Source: Streptomyces ficellus (GTDB lineage: Bacteria > Actinomycetota > Actinomycetes > Streptomycetales > Streptomycetaceae). From it: 64,000 nucleotides of DNA. The stretch lies in the NCBI RefSeq assembly GCF_009739905.1, contig NZ_CP034279.1:2852001-2916000 (forward strand), read 5' to 3'. Positions within the stretch are counted from its first letter, which is position 1. The number at the start of each line of letters is the position of its first letter. The translations under genes were made by a program, and so were the position numbers. Below, piece by piece: positions 35,470 through 45,290 of the stretch. The notes under the pieces were generated by a model. It saw only the letters and a list, made by a program, of their open reading frames with translations. It searched no databases and was not told where the DNA came from.

Positions 35470-36740
35470 CCGTCCGCCCTCTCCATCTCCAGCTCCACTT
35501 CGGTGCCGCCGCCCGGCACCGCCCGCAGCCGCGCGGTACCGCCGTTGCGCCGCATACGGCCGATGATCGATTCTCGTACGCCCATCCGGTCGGCGGGCAC
35601 GGAATCGAGGTCGAAGCCCGGCCCCCGGTCCCGTACGGACACGAACACCGTGCGGCCCTCGACCTCCGCGTACACCTGCACCGCCCCTCCCTCGCCACCG
35701 TACTTGGCCGCGTTGACCATGGCCTCGCGCGCGGCCTGCATCTGCGCGGCCAGGCCCTCGTCGAGCGGGCAGTCGCCGACGACGACCACCTCCAGCGGGA
35801 CGCCGTGCTTGTCCTCGACCTCCGCCGCGTTCTTCTTGACCGCCTCGGCCAGGGTCTCCGGCTCCTGGTCGTCGTCCTTGCCGTTGCCCTCCGGCCGGTA
35901 CAGCCAGTTGCGCAGCTCGCGCTCCTGCGCGCGGGCGAGTCGGCGGACCTCGCCGGGCTCGTCCGCGTTGCGCTGGATCAGGGTGAGGGTGTGCAGGACG
36001 GAGTCGTGCACATGGGCGGCGACCTCGGCGCGCTCCTGGGCGCGGATGCGCATGGTGCGCTCCTCCGACAAGTCCTGCGACATGCGCACCAGCCAGGGGC
36101 CCGCGAGCAGCGCCATCCCGGCGAGGACGGCTATCGCCGCCGTGAGCGCGGTGCCGAGCTGCGCCGCCGAGCCGCGCACCACCATGAAGACCGTCAGACC
36201 CATGCCGACGAGCGCGACGCCCGCCAGGCCCCGCACGAGCTGGAAGATCCGCTTGCGGCGGCCCGGCTCGGTCCAGCTCGCCCGCCGCGCGTTGTCCACC
36301 TGCCGCCACACCAGGACGACACCGACGCCGACGAGGAGCGTCGGCCACACGTACCGGTTGGCGTCGCCGCCGAGGTCGACGCTGGTGACGAACCCGGCCG
36401 CGCCGATCGCCAGCGCGACGAGGGCCACGATCTGGCCCTTGTCGGGCTTGCGCAGCCGGCGCCGGCCGTCGGGCGCGGTCGCGAAGACGGAGCGCGGCTC
36501 GGCGGACCGGCCGCCCACGCCCAGCGGGACGACGATCCAGAAGACCGCGTACACCAGCACGCCGAGGCCGTCGGCGACGAAGAGGGCCAGGAAGACCAGC
36601 CGCACCCACACGACGGGCAGCCCGAGGTGCCCGGCCAGGCCGCGCGCGACACCGCCGAGCATCCGCCCGTCGGCGCTGCGGTACAGCCTGCGCACGGGCG
36701 GGTCGTCGGTCGTCTCGGGCGGGCGGGCGGCGACTGGCAT
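35466..36740 (-). CDS. PspC-domain sensor histidine kinase
   Basis: The 424-residue kinase has an N-terminal PspC domain (~15-75; RLYRSADGRMLGGVARGLAGHL and VRLVFLALFVADGLG), several membrane helices to ~200, then a HisKA_3-type dimerization helix with the phospho-acceptor histidine in VAAHVHDSVLHTLTL. A C-terminal ATPase domain follows (AREAMVNAAKYGGEGG N box; VSVRDRGPGFDLDSV G1; MGVRESIIGRMRRNGG G2). It is paired with the response regulator by a 4-nt overlap, and starts at ATG 36740. PspC sensing suggests membrane stress; this is inference from the domain. Confidence 0.95.
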   Translation of the reverse strand: MPVAARPPETTDDPPVRRLYRSADGRMLGGVARGLAGHLGLPVVWVRLVFLALFVADGLGVLVYAVFWIVVPLGVGGRSAEPRSVFATAPDGRRRLRKPDKGQIVALVALAIGAAGFVTSVDLGGDANRYVWPTLLVGVGVVLVWRQVDNARRASWTEPGRRKRIFQLVRGLAGVALVGMGLTVFMVVRGSAAQLGTALTAAIAVLAGMALLAGPWLVRMSQDLSEERTMRIRAQERAEVAAHVHDSVLHTLTLIQRNADEPGEVRRLARAQERELRNWLYRPEGNGKDDDQEPETLAEAVKKNAAEVEDKHGVPLEVVVVGDCPLDEGLAAQMQAAREAMVNAAKYGGEGGAVQVYAEVEGRTVFVSVRDRGPGFDLDSVPADRMGVRESIIGRMRRNGGTARLRAVPGGGTEVELEMERADG

Positions 36741-36914
36741 GCCCCGATGGTCACACGCCCGACGGCGCCGGACATCAGGGCCGTCCCTCATCCGAACCCC
36801 CATCCGACCCTGAGACGCCGCCCGGTCCCGGGTGCGGCCCGTGAGGGCAATATCAGGGACGGGCCAGGGTCGCGGAAGGTGCCCACGCGGCGCACGGGCC
36901 GTCACCATGGACGT

Positions 36915-38225
36915 ATGACGCGTACGACCCCCGCTCCCGCCGAGGCCGATGGAGCGCCGCCCCACCCGCCGCTGCGGCGCACCACGCGGCGGAAGGTCGT
37001 GGCGGGCGTGTGCGGCGGGCTCGGGCGGCACTACGACGTGGACCCGGTGATCTTCCGGGTCGCAACCGGCGTGCTCGCCGTGACCGGGGGCCTGGGCCTG
37101 GTCTTCTACGGCTTCGCCTGGCTCGCCGTCACGGCGGAGGGCGACGACGAGAACGAGGCGCGGCGGCTGATGGCGGGCCGGGTCGACGGCGCCTCGCTGA
37201 TCGCGCTCCTCATGGCGCTGGTCGGCTGCGGCCTGTTCCTGTCGATGCTGGGCAACGGCAGCACCATCACCTTCTCGGTGCTGCTGATCCTCTCGGTGAG
37301 CGGGGCCGCCGTCTGGTCGCGGCGGCGCCGGCTCGCCGACGGCCCCGACGCGGCCGCGGACCACGCGACGGCGCACACGGTGGCGGAGGCACCGCCGGAG
37401 ACGAAGGCGCCGCCGCCCCCGGAGTCCCCGTCGTGGTGGCGGGAGCCGATCGTCAAGGACGGCACCTCGGGGCCCGTCCCGCTCGGGTACCTGTGGGGCC
37501 CCGAGGACGGCGCGGGGGTGGAGGACGCGATCCTGCGGCGCCCCGCGAAGGGCGCCGGTCAGGGCGGGCCCGCCGGGGCGGGCGCCGCGCGGGGCCCGCG
37601 TTCCATCGGTGGCCCGGTGTTCCTGCTGGCCCTGGTGGCCGGCGGGCTCGGCACGGGCCTGTCCTGGGGGCCGCAGCCGCTCGGCGTCTGCCTCCAGATC
37701 GGGCTGGTGTGCGCGCTGGCGGTGTTCGCGCTCGGCCTGGTCGCCGGCTCGTTCGGGGGCCGGACGGGGGTGGGCACGATCTTCATGACGGTGGTGACCG
37801 CCGTGCTCCTGGCCGGCGCGGCGCTGATACCCCGGCAGATCGGCACGGAGTGGATACGTACCGACTGGCGGCCGGCCACCGCGGCGGACCTGCGGCCCCG
37901 CTACGAGCTGGGCACCGGCGTCGGCACCCTGGACCTGTCCCGGCTGGCCCTCCCGGCCGGGCGGACGGCACGCACCGGCGCCGAGGTCGGCGCGGGCCGC
38001 CTCCACGTCGTCGTGCCGGAGAACGTCACCGTCCGGGTCCACGCCCAGGTCGGCCTCGGCGACCTGCGGCTCCCCGCCGAGCCGGCGAACGACATCGACG
38101 TCGCCCCCGACCGGGAGGCGGTCCGCACGATCGCCCCGCCCCGGGGCACCGCCCCGGCGGGCACCCTCGACCTCACCCTGGAGGTCGCCCTCGGACAGCT
38201 GGAGGTCACCCGTGCCACCTCATGA
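36915..38225 (+). CDS. PspC-domain multi-pass membrane protein
   Basis: The 436-residue protein has an N-terminal PspC domain (~22-75; TTRRKVVAGVCGGLGRHYDVD), about five further hydrophobic helices (for example LIALLMALVGCGLFLSMLG, FLLALVAGGLGTGLSW, LGVCLQIGLVCALAVFALGL) and a C-terminal soluble β-domain (~320-436) with GTGVGTLDLSRLALP and LGQLEVT repeats of the toastrack/LiaF type. It is divergent from the PspC kinase (174 bases between starts), a PspC-LiaF-like layout that often acts with such a kinase. It starts at ATG 36915. Confidence 0.9.
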   Translation: MTRTTPAPAEADGAPPHPPLRRTTRRKVVAGVCGGLGRHYDVDPVIFRVATGVLAVTGGLGLVFYGFAWLAVTAEGDDENEARRLMAGRVDGASLIALLMALVGCGLFLSMLGNGSTITFSVLLILSVSGAAVWSRRRRLADGPDAAADHATAHTVAEAPPETKAPPPPESPSWWREPIVKDGTSGPVPLGYLWGPEDGAGVEDAILRRPAKGAGQGGPAGAGAARGPRSIGGPVFLLALVAGGLGTGLSWGPQPLGVCLQIGLVCALAVFALGLVAGSFGGRTGVGTIFMTVVTAVLLAGAALIPRQIGTEWIRTDWRPATAADLRPRYELGTGVGTLDLSRLALPAGRTARTGAEVGAGRLHVVVPENVTVRVHAQVGLGDLRLPAEPANDIDVAPDREAVRTIAPPRGTAPAGTLDLTLEVALGQLEVTRATS

Positions 38226-38520
38226 GCGGGCCGCCGCCCACCCCGGGCAGCCTCGCCGGCGGCGCCACGGGTTCCGGCCGGGGCGGCTGGTCATGGGCCT
38301 CACGGGCCTGGGCATCGCGGCGCTGTACGCGGGCGACGCGACCCGCGCCTGGGACACGCCCTGGTACGCGGGCCTGCCGGTGCTGTGCGCCGGGCTGGTC
38401 CTGGCGGGCGCCGCCGGCTGGATCGGTCACCGCGCCCGGCGCCGCCGCGCGGACAGGGCCGCGTCGAGCGACAGCAGCGGCGCACCGGCCAGCACGAGCG
38501 GCAGCCACGCCATCAGGTAG
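38212..38520 (+). CDS. Small two-helix membrane protein (tentative)
   Basis: The 102-residue frame opens at GTG 38212 inside the PspC gene (14-nt overlap). It contains a basic start (HERAAAHPGQPRRRR) and two hydrophobic segments (LVMGLTGLGIAALYAG and AGLPVLCAGLVLAGAAGWIG) typical of the short protein that follows PspC genes in Streptomyces. The last ~30 residues run tail-to-tail over the end of doxX (38427-38520) and look unconserved, so the ancestral stop may have been lost. A membrane protein is likely; the exact end is uncertain. Confidence 0.5.
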   Translation: MPPHERAAAHPGQPRRRRHGFRPGRLVMGLTGLGIAALYAGDATRAWDTPWYAGLPVLCAGLVLAGAAGWIGHRARRRRADRAASSDSSGAPASTSGSHAIR

Positions 38521-38945
38521 GCGAGGTCGTTGCCGTAGTAGTAGGGGTCGGACTGCCAGCTCACCGTCAGCCACAGGCTGAGCGAGATGAGCGCCCCGCC
38601 CAGCGCGGCGAGCCGCGCCAGGAGGCCGACGAGGGTGCCGAGCCCGACGGCCAGTTCGCCCAGCGCGATGCCGTACCCGAACCCCTCCGGGCTCTTCAGC
38701 GCCAGGTCGACGAGCCAGGGCACGGCGGACGAGTCACGGACGGACCGCATCATCTCGCCGATCGAACCGGTGCCGGTCGCCGACATGAAGGCGGCGTCGG
38801 TGAGCTTGTCGAGGCCCGCGTAGATGAAGGTGACGCCCAGGAAGACGCGCAGCGGCAGCAGCGCGTACCGGGCGGCGCTCGCCCGCAGGCCGGGCGGCTC
38901 GCCACCGTCGCCGTAGTTCGCTCTCGCCCGGTAGGTGTGCGTCAT
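38427..38945 (-). CDS. DoxX family membrane protein
   Basis: The 172-residue protein has four helices in the DoxX arrangement: LLPLRVFLGVTFIYAGLDKL (with the family signature GxxFxxAGxxK), GYGIALGELAVGLGTLVGLL, LALGGALISLSLWLTVSW and YLMAWLPLVLAGAPLL. DoxX-type proteins relate to thiosulfate/quinone or redox-coupled membrane complexes; in many actinobacteria the role is unassigned. ATG 38945 was chosen because it opens the conserved MTHTYRARA; an upstream in-frame start (39059) adds unconserved residues. Confidence 0.88.
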   Translation of the reverse strand: MTHTYRARANYGDGGEPPGLRASAARYALLPLRVFLGVTFIYAGLDKLTDAAFMSATGTGSIGEMMRSVRDSSAVPWLVDLALKSPEGFGYGIALGELAVGLGTLVGLLARLAALGGALISLSLWLTVSWQSDPYYYGNDLAYLMAWLPLVLAGAPLLSLDAALSARRRRAR

Positions 38946-39203
38946 CGCCGGCCTGCCTCTCCACACGGCTGTCCCCGGAACCGATTCTCCTCGGCATTCC
39001 CGCCCGTGCATACGCGGCGGGCGACGCACCGGTTCACGGGCCCGCCACTGCGGTCGCACCCGGACAGGGCCACGAGCACGCTCCGGCCTCCGCCGCGGAC
39101 CCGTACCGCTCCGGTCCCACCGCGGACCCGCACCGCTCCCGGGGCCGGTGCCCGGCGGGCCGCCGTACGGGTGAGGTCGCGCCCCGCCCCTACTCGTCCC
39201 GCG

Positions 39204-39998
39204 TCAGGACTGCGGGCCGGGGTCCGGGCGGCTGATGAGGCGCCACAGCGGCTGGTAGTTGATCCAGGCGACGAGGTCGCCGCCGAGCCGGTCGCGGGTG
39301 GCGACCGCTTCCCGGTGCTCGATCGACACGAGTCGGCCCGCCGCGCGGGCCACGAGCTGCACCTGGCTGCACCGCTCCATGGTGATGAACCACCAGGCCG
39401 CCGCGTCGACCGAGTCGCCGACCGTCAGCAGCCCGTGGTTGCGCAGGACGACCGCCTTCCGGCCCCCGAGCGCGGCGGCGACGCGCCGTCCCTCGGCGGC
39501 GTCCACGACGACCCCCGTGTACGCGTCGTACAGGCAGTGGTCCTCGTAGAACGCGCACGCCTCCTGTGTGATCGGCTCGATCAGCTCCCCGAGCGCGGCC
39601 AGCGCCCGGCCGTACGTGGAGTGGGTGTGCGCCACGGCCACCACGTCGGGGCGTGCCCGGTGCACTTCGGCGTGCACGGTGAACGCGGCCTGGTTGACAT
39701 GCCGGGTCCCCTCGACGACCTGCCCGTCGCCGTTGACCAGGATCAGGTCGGCGGCGGTGAGGCCGGCCAGGGGCTCGCCGAAAGGGTTGACCCAGAAGCA
39801 GTCGGGGAACTCGGGGTCCCGCGCGGTGATGTGCCCGGAGACGCCCTCCTCGTACCCGAGCCGGGCGAACAGGCGCAGCGCGCCCGCCAGCCGCTGCTTG
39901 CGGTGGGCCCGCTCGTCGGCGAGGGACGCGTGGACGGGCGGCATGGCGAAGTGCAGCCGCTCGACCGGTACCGGTGCAGGTGCCTCGGCTTCGCTCAT
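39204..39998 (-). CDS. Class II aldolase/adducin family protein
   Basis: The 264-residue enzyme has the zinc-site pattern of the fuculose-phosphate aldolase/RhaD group: GYEEGVSGHITARDP, FWVNPFGEPLAGLTAADLILV, a His pair in AVAHTHSTYGRAL and a third His in VVLRNHGLLTVGDS. The size and motifs suit class II aldolases; the substrate is not inferable. Members of this branch are often annotated L-fuculose phosphate aldolase or just aldolase. It starts at ATG 39998, with GGAAGTTACC-like sequence upstream of weak complementarity. It is monocistronic. Confidence 0.9.
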   Translation of the reverse strand: MSEAEAPAPVPVERLHFAMPPVHASLADERAHRKQRLAGALRLFARLGYEEGVSGHITARDPEFPDCFWVNPFGEPLAGLTAADLILVNGDGQVVEGTRHVNQAAFTVHAEVHRARPDVVAVAHTHSTYGRALAALGELIEPITQEACAFYEDHCLYDAYTGVVVDAAEGRRVAAALGGRKAVVLRNHGLLTVGDSVDAAAWWFITMERCSQVQLVARAAGRLVSIEHREAVATRDRLGGDLVAWINYQPLWRLISRPDPGPQS

Positions 39999-40063
39999 GG
40001 CCGGAAGTTACCGCCGGTCACGACAACTGACCAGAGACGTCGCACAGGACGGAGGTGCACCGG

Positions 40064-40537
40064 ATGGACGAGACCGACCGGCACCCGCTCTCCCCGCTGG
40101 TCGAGCTACTCGACCTGGAGCCGCACATCGAGGGCGGCTGGTTCCGCGAGACCTGGCGGACGGCCGGCACGACCAGGCCCCGCGGCTATCCGGGTCCCCG
40201 TACGTTCGCCACCGGGATCTACTTCCTGCTGCACCCCGGCGAGCGGTCCCGCTGGCACCGCGTCCGCTCCGACGAGCTGTGGCTCTGGCACCGCGGCGGC
40301 CCCCTGCTCCTCTCCCTGGGCGGCGCGGGCGACGAGCCGTCCCGCCCCTGGGACCTGGTCCTGGGGCCCGGCGTCGAGACCGGCGAACAGCCCCAGCTCC
40401 TCGTCCCGGCCGGCACCTGGCAGGCGGCCGAGCCGACGGGCGACGAGCCGGTCCTCGTCACCTGTGTCGTCGCTCCCGGGTTCCGGTACGACGACTTCAC
40501 CCTCGCGACGCTCGAAGCCGCCGCCCACAGGAAGTAG
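40064..40537 (+). CDS. DUF985 cupin protein
   Basis: The 157-residue single cupin has LLDLEPHIEGGWFRETWRTAG, then FATGIYFLLHPGERSRWHRVRSDELWLWHRGGPL with histidines typical of the metal site (WHRVRSDELW), and APGFRYDDFTLA near the end. This is the DUF985/YML079-like family, a small β-barrel without assigned reaction. ATG 40064 is preferred over GTG 40055 because the ribosome-binding site GGAGG overlaps the latter. It is convergent with guaA. Confidence 0.9.
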   Translation: MDETDRHPLSPLVELLDLEPHIEGGWFRETWRTAGTTRPRGYPGPRTFATGIYFLLHPGERSRWHRVRSDELWLWHRGGPLLLSLGGAGDEPSRPWDLVLGPGVETGEQPQLLVPAGTWQAAEPTGDEPVLVTCVVAPGFRYDDFTLATLEAAAHRK

Positions 40538-40605
40538 GCGACGGCTCCGGTCGGGCGCGTGGCACCCGCGTCCGCGTCAGGCGCGGGTCACTCCGGTGTG
40601 CGGAG

Positions 40606-42189
<1,584 letters not shown>

Positions 42190-42311
42190 TACGGCGGCCT
42201 TCCGGCGGGGAGGAGTCTGTATGTCGATTCTACCGGCGCGGCGAGGGGCGCCTTTGTCTCACCATCCGAACCCGCGCTCGTCCCGCTCGGGCGATGGTCC
42301 ATACTGGCCGC

Positions 42312-42392
42312 ATGCGCAAGCTCTCGACCTTCGTCTTTACCTATGGCACCGGGCCCGTCCGGCTGCCATGGTCGTGCTGCTTGAGCCACTGA
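42312..42392 (+). CDS. Leader peptide of chorismate mutase (proposed)
   Basis: A 26-codon ORF, MRKLSTFVFTYGTG followed by PVRLPWSCCLSH, ends 103 bases before the chorismate mutase ATG and just before a strong terminator-like hairpin. It has Phe-Val-Phe-Thr-Tyr and a Trp, residues of the aromatic family fed by chorismate, and uses the rare codons TTT and TAT, which are unusual in this GC-rich genome. Its CATACT-like -10 lies about eight bases upstream, so it may be leaderless. Taken together these fit a transcription-attenuation leader. Translation is not proven. Confidence 0.55.
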   Translation: MRKLSTFVFTYGTGPVRLPWSCCLSH

Positions 42393-42405
42393 CAAGCACT
42401 TCCCC

Positions 42406-42438
42406 AGGCGCCCCGGGCCGACAAGGTCCGGGGCGTCT
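42406..42438 (+). terminator. Attenuator hairpin upstream of chorismate mutase
   Basis: Up to 14-bp stem: 42406-42419 (core CGCCCCGGGCC, 42409-42419) against 42425-42438 (core GGTCCGGGGCG, 42425-42435), with a GACAA loop, followed by TCTGTCGTTCG. It begins 14 bases after the leader stop. An alternative pairing, GGCCCG within the leader (42352-42357) with CGGGCC of the stem (42414-42419), would break the hairpin, as an antiterminator would. Confidence 0.7.
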
Positions 42439-42495
42439 GTCGTTCGCGGATCTCGTCGCCGTCCCAGGGCCCGCCCCCGCCAGAGGAGCCCCGCC

Positions 42496-42855
42496 ATGAC
42501 GACCACCGCGAACACCACCCGCCCCCACACCACCCGCGCGAACACCACCGCCACGACCGGTGGCGCCGCCACCGTCAGCGCCGCCGAGAGGACCGGCGCC
42601 CGCACCGACGAGGCCGCGCACGTGATCACGGGCGCACGCGAGCGCATCGACGCGCTCGACGACCGCATCATCGGCCTGATCCAGGAACGGATGGCCGTCT
42701 CGGCCGTCATCCAGGACGCACGGATCTCGTCGGGCGGCCGTCGCGTGAGCCTGACGCGCGAGATGGAGGTGCTGGGCCACTACAGGGACGCGCTGGGCAG
42801 GCCGGGCACGGCGCTGGCGATGACGATGCTGGAGCTGTGCCGGGGCCGCATCTGA
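42496..42855 (+). CDS. Chorismate mutase (AroQ type)
   Basis: The 119-residue enzyme rearranges chorismate to prephenate, the branch to Phe and Tyr. It has a Thr/Ala-rich N-terminal tail (~40 residues), then the helical AroQ domain: ITGARERIDALDDRIIGLIQERMAVSAVIQDARI, RRVSLTREMEVLGHYRDALG and TMLELCRGRI with the usual conserved Arg, Asp and Glu residues. It starts at ATG 42496, behind CAGAGGAGCCCC. The leader ORF and hairpin upstream suggest attenuation. The family call is secure. Confidence 0.92.
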   Translation: MTTTANTTRPHTTRANTTATTGGAATVSAAERTGARTDEAAHVITGARERIDALDDRIIGLIQERMAVSAVIQDARISSGGRRVSLTREMEVLGHYRDALGRPGTALAMTMLELCRGRI

Positions 42856-43061
42856 GTTCGGGCGCGCTCTCACCCGTACGGCGCGTGACCGCTCCCGTAC
42901 GGCTTCGTTGGTCCCGTTGTCCGTGTCATCCAGGGGCGGGCCGAAGAAACCACGCGTGGCTCCGCTGGAGCGTGTGGCGTACCTCATGGGGTGCGTCGTG
43001 GGACCTCGCTCCAGCGCGCGTGACCGGACGGCAGGGGACAGCAGCCCGGTCACCCGAAAAG

Positions 43062-43095
43062 GCGGTCGGCTCCGGGGACGCCCGGAGCCGACCGC
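43062..43095. terminator. Hairpin terminator (chorismate mutase side)
   Basis: Perfect 15-bp stem GCGGTCGGCTCCGGG (43062-43076) with CCCGGAGCCGACCGC (43081-43095) and a 4-nt loop, about 200 bases beyond the chorismate mutase stop. Confidence 0.85.
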
Positions 43096-43235
43096 ATCGG
43101 GTCCGCCCAGCCCCCCACCCCCGCGGATCCGTTCCCCTTCTGTCCCCACCCCAGAACCACTGCCATCGAGCGGCGTTACCCCCCGGCGCCGCCTCGCTCG
43201 GTCCCGGCGCTGCCCTGACGCCGGTGCCGACGCCC

Positions 43236-43269
43236 AAGGGCCCCGCGGAAGCGTTTCCGCGGGGCCCTT
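43236..43269. terminator. Hairpin terminator (LAXTG side)
   Basis: Perfect 15-bp stem AAGGGCCCCGCGGAA (43236-43250) with TTCCGCGGGGCCCTT (43255-43269) and a GCGT loop, 37 bases past the LAXTG-protein stop on the minus strand. Read from that strand it is followed by GGGCG. Confidence 0.9.
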
Positions 43270-43305
43270 GTCGTACGCCGAATCAGTCGGCCGCCCTTCC
43301 GAGGG

Positions 43306-45015
43306 TCAGGAGGCGCCCGCGCGGCGGCGGGTGACGGCGACGGCCGCGGCGCCCGCGACGACCAGGGCGGCGGCGCCCGCCGCGACCGGAAGGGCCGCCG
43401 AGCCGGTGCTCGCGAGACCTCCGGTCTGGGTGGTGGCGGCGGAGCCGGTGGTGGAGCCGGTGGTACCCGAGGTGCTGCCGGTACCCGCCGTGGTGGTCCC
43501 GCCGGTCGTCGCACCGCCCGCCGCCGTGCCGCCGGTGGCCGTGCCGCTCGTCGAACCGCTCGTCGAACCGCCCGCCGTCGTACCGCCCGTGGTGTCCGAA
43601 CCGGTGTCCGCGGGGTTCAGGACCAGCTGGGCCGTGTTGTTGGCCGCCTCGGGGTCGAAGCCGAGCCGCGGCCGGCTCGGGTACTGGTCGCGCACGGTCA
43701 CGGCGCCCCTGGCGTCCGGGACGACCTTGTCGATCCTCAGCTCGAAGGGCAGCGTGACGTCCTCGTCCTCGAACACCATGATCGAGGTGTCACAGACGTA
43801 GCGCGGCGCGCCCAGCGGCTCCTCGCGGTGCCCGCCCTCGGCGGTACGGGGCGCGCAGCCGGCCGGCTTGGCCGTGACCGTGGCGCCCGCCGGGACGGTC
43901 ACGTCCACCGTGGCGACGGGCTCGCCGGAGCGGACGTTCCCGATCCAGGCCGGGCCCTCGTTGCGGAAGCCGACCCGCGCCTCGACCGTCTGGCCCGCGG
44001 TGGCGGTGATCGTCTCGCCGTACGCGGCGAAGTCCGCGGTGTTCTCGGCGCGGAAGTCGAACTCCTGCTGGTTGTCCAGCGGGTCGAGGTCCAGGGCGCG
44101 GGCGGTCGCGGGCGCCTTCCACAGGGTGAGCTCCGGTCCGGTGCCCCCGGCCGCCCCGGCCCGCCCGGCCTCATGGGCGGCCCGGCGGGTCGCGCCGAGC
44201 TCCTCGACGCGGTGCAGGAACGTCTCGCGGTACGCGTGGGGGGCCATCTTCAGGCCGATCGGCTCGGCCAGCGTGTAGGTGGCACCCGCCTCGAACGTGC
44301 CGGGGAAGTCGCAGACCGCCTCGGTCCAGCCCCTGGTCCCGGTGGCGTAGTCGCAGTTCGCGTACCGCTGCGTGTAGCCGAGTCCGTGCGTGCTCCTCAG
44401 GGTGAGGCGTACGCCGTCGGCGTCTGCCGTGCCGGCGTTGGTGAAGGACAGCGGCGCGTCCTGCACCTGGCCCGGTTCGACGTCGCCCTTCAGGGCGAGC
44501 GGGTGCATCACCAGGTCCGGCCCGCCCACGGTCACGCGGGACGTGAACGCGGTGAAGGTGGCGCCCTCGGCCTTGCCGGTGACGTCGAGGTCGCCCGTGG
44601 CGCCGGGTTCGGCGCCCTTGGCGGCGGTGAGTTCCAGCTCGGCGACGCTGCTCCGGCCGGGCGGGACGCCGAACGCGTCGGTGCACGTGCCGGTGGTGCC
44701 GGTGATCGTGCAGTGCGAGCTGCCGGTCTCGCCGAAGCGGACGTCGGCCACGCCGGTGAGGCCGCTCAGGTCGAAGGTGACGGTGTACTCGCCCTCGAAC
44801 CCGCCCTCCTCCGCGTCCTCGGCCGGGTGGTCGACCGTGACGTCGATCGTCGTGCGTTGTGGTGCGCCCGTGGCCGGGTGGGGCCTCAGGGCCACTTCGG
44901 CCGGGCCGCCGAGCGCGAGGACCGGCTCGTCGGCGGCGTACGCGCCGGGTGCGGCGCTCAGTACGGCACCGGCGAGCAGCCCGGCGGCGGCGAGGGTGGA
45001 GGAAACGCGTCTCAT
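43306..45015 (-). CDS. Sortase-anchored (LAXTG) cell-surface protein
   Basis: The 569-residue protein has a signal peptide (1-~28, ending APGAYA), a β-rich ectodomain (30-~460) with few cysteines (for example SSHCTITGTTGTC), then a Gly/Ser/Thr-rich wall-spanning repeat (~480-530). The sorting signal is LASTG with a hydrophobic helix (~540-563) and a basic tail RRRAGAS. LAXTG is the class E sortase site used for chaplin and other Streptomyces surface proteins. A divergent LAETG protein follows at 45291. It is covalently wall-linked; no enzymatic motif is seen. Confidence 0.9.
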   Translation of the reverse strand: MRRVSSTLAAAGLLAGAVLSAAPGAYAADEPVLALGGPAEVALRPHPATGAPQRTTIDVTVDHPAEDAEEGGFEGEYTVTFDLSGLTGVADVRFGETGSSHCTITGTTGTCTDAFGVPPGRSSVAELELTAAKGAEPGATGDLDVTGKAEGATFTAFTSRVTVGGPDLVMHPLALKGDVEPGQVQDAPLSFTNAGTADADGVRLTLRSTHGLGYTQRYANCDYATGTRGWTEAVCDFPGTFEAGATYTLAEPIGLKMAPHAYRETFLHRVEELGATRRAAHEAGRAGAAGGTGPELTLWKAPATARALDLDPLDNQQEFDFRAENTADFAAYGETITATAGQTVEARVGFRNEGPAWIGNVRSGEPVATVDVTVPAGATVTAKPAGCAPRTAEGGHREEPLGAPRYVCDTSIMVFEDEDVTLPFELRIDKVVPDARGAVTVRDQYPSRPRLGFDPEAANNTAQLVLNPADTGSDTTGGTTAGGSTSGSTSGTATGGTAAGGATTGGTTTAGTGSTSGTTGSTTGSAATTQTGGLASTGSAALPVAAGAAALVVAGAAAVAVTRRRAGAS

Positions 45016-45290
45016 GCAAGGACCCCCGTGGCAACGTGCGTCGTTGTTGCGTGATCACGGGTTGGACCGGGGGGCCGGGCGGATGGTTGCGCCCGTGGAG
45101 ATCACGGATCGAGCACAAGCGGAATGTGTGATGCAGCCCACATCAGATTTTCGCCAGCTGGCGTGCAACCATCCCCACCCGTCACGGGTCATGCATGCGA
45201 AACAACGGCCACACCCGTCACACCACGCCGGGTCGGCCCCTCGACACCGTGCCGCACGACGCGGCACGCCCGGACTTCACTGAGGTCTTC

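Larger units (their letters stand above)
42190..42495. other. Divergent region guaA / chorismate mutase with attenuator
   Basis: These 306 bases hold the guaA leader, and on the plus strand a 26-codon ORF and a terminator-like hairpin (both listed separately) upstream of the chorismate mutase gene. The sequence CATACT at ~42300, just before the small ORF, could be a -10 box. Confidence 0.6.
42856..43305. other. Intergenic region with two terminators
   Basis: These 450 bases lie between convergent chorismate mutase and the LAXTG protein. They contain two perfect hairpins (listed separately). Open frames here are Arg/Pro-rich shadows without ribosome-binding sites. No gene is supported. Confidence 0.6.

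Noticed and set aside
36907..36918. ATG-GAC-GTA-TGA mini-ORF overlapping the PspC start
   Set aside because: Three codons, no ribosome-binding site; chance overlap with ATG 36915.
42386..42395. Perfect TTGTCAGTGG on the minus strand upstream of guaA
   Set aside because: At the required spacing the -10 position reads AGCACG rather than TANNNT, and the word overlaps the stop codon of the aromatic leader, so I treat it as chance.
42837..43334. Plus-strand open frame past the chorismate mutase
   Set aside because: It overlaps two strong terminators, is Arg/Pro/Ser-rich and lacks a ribosome-binding site. It is a GC-bias artefact.
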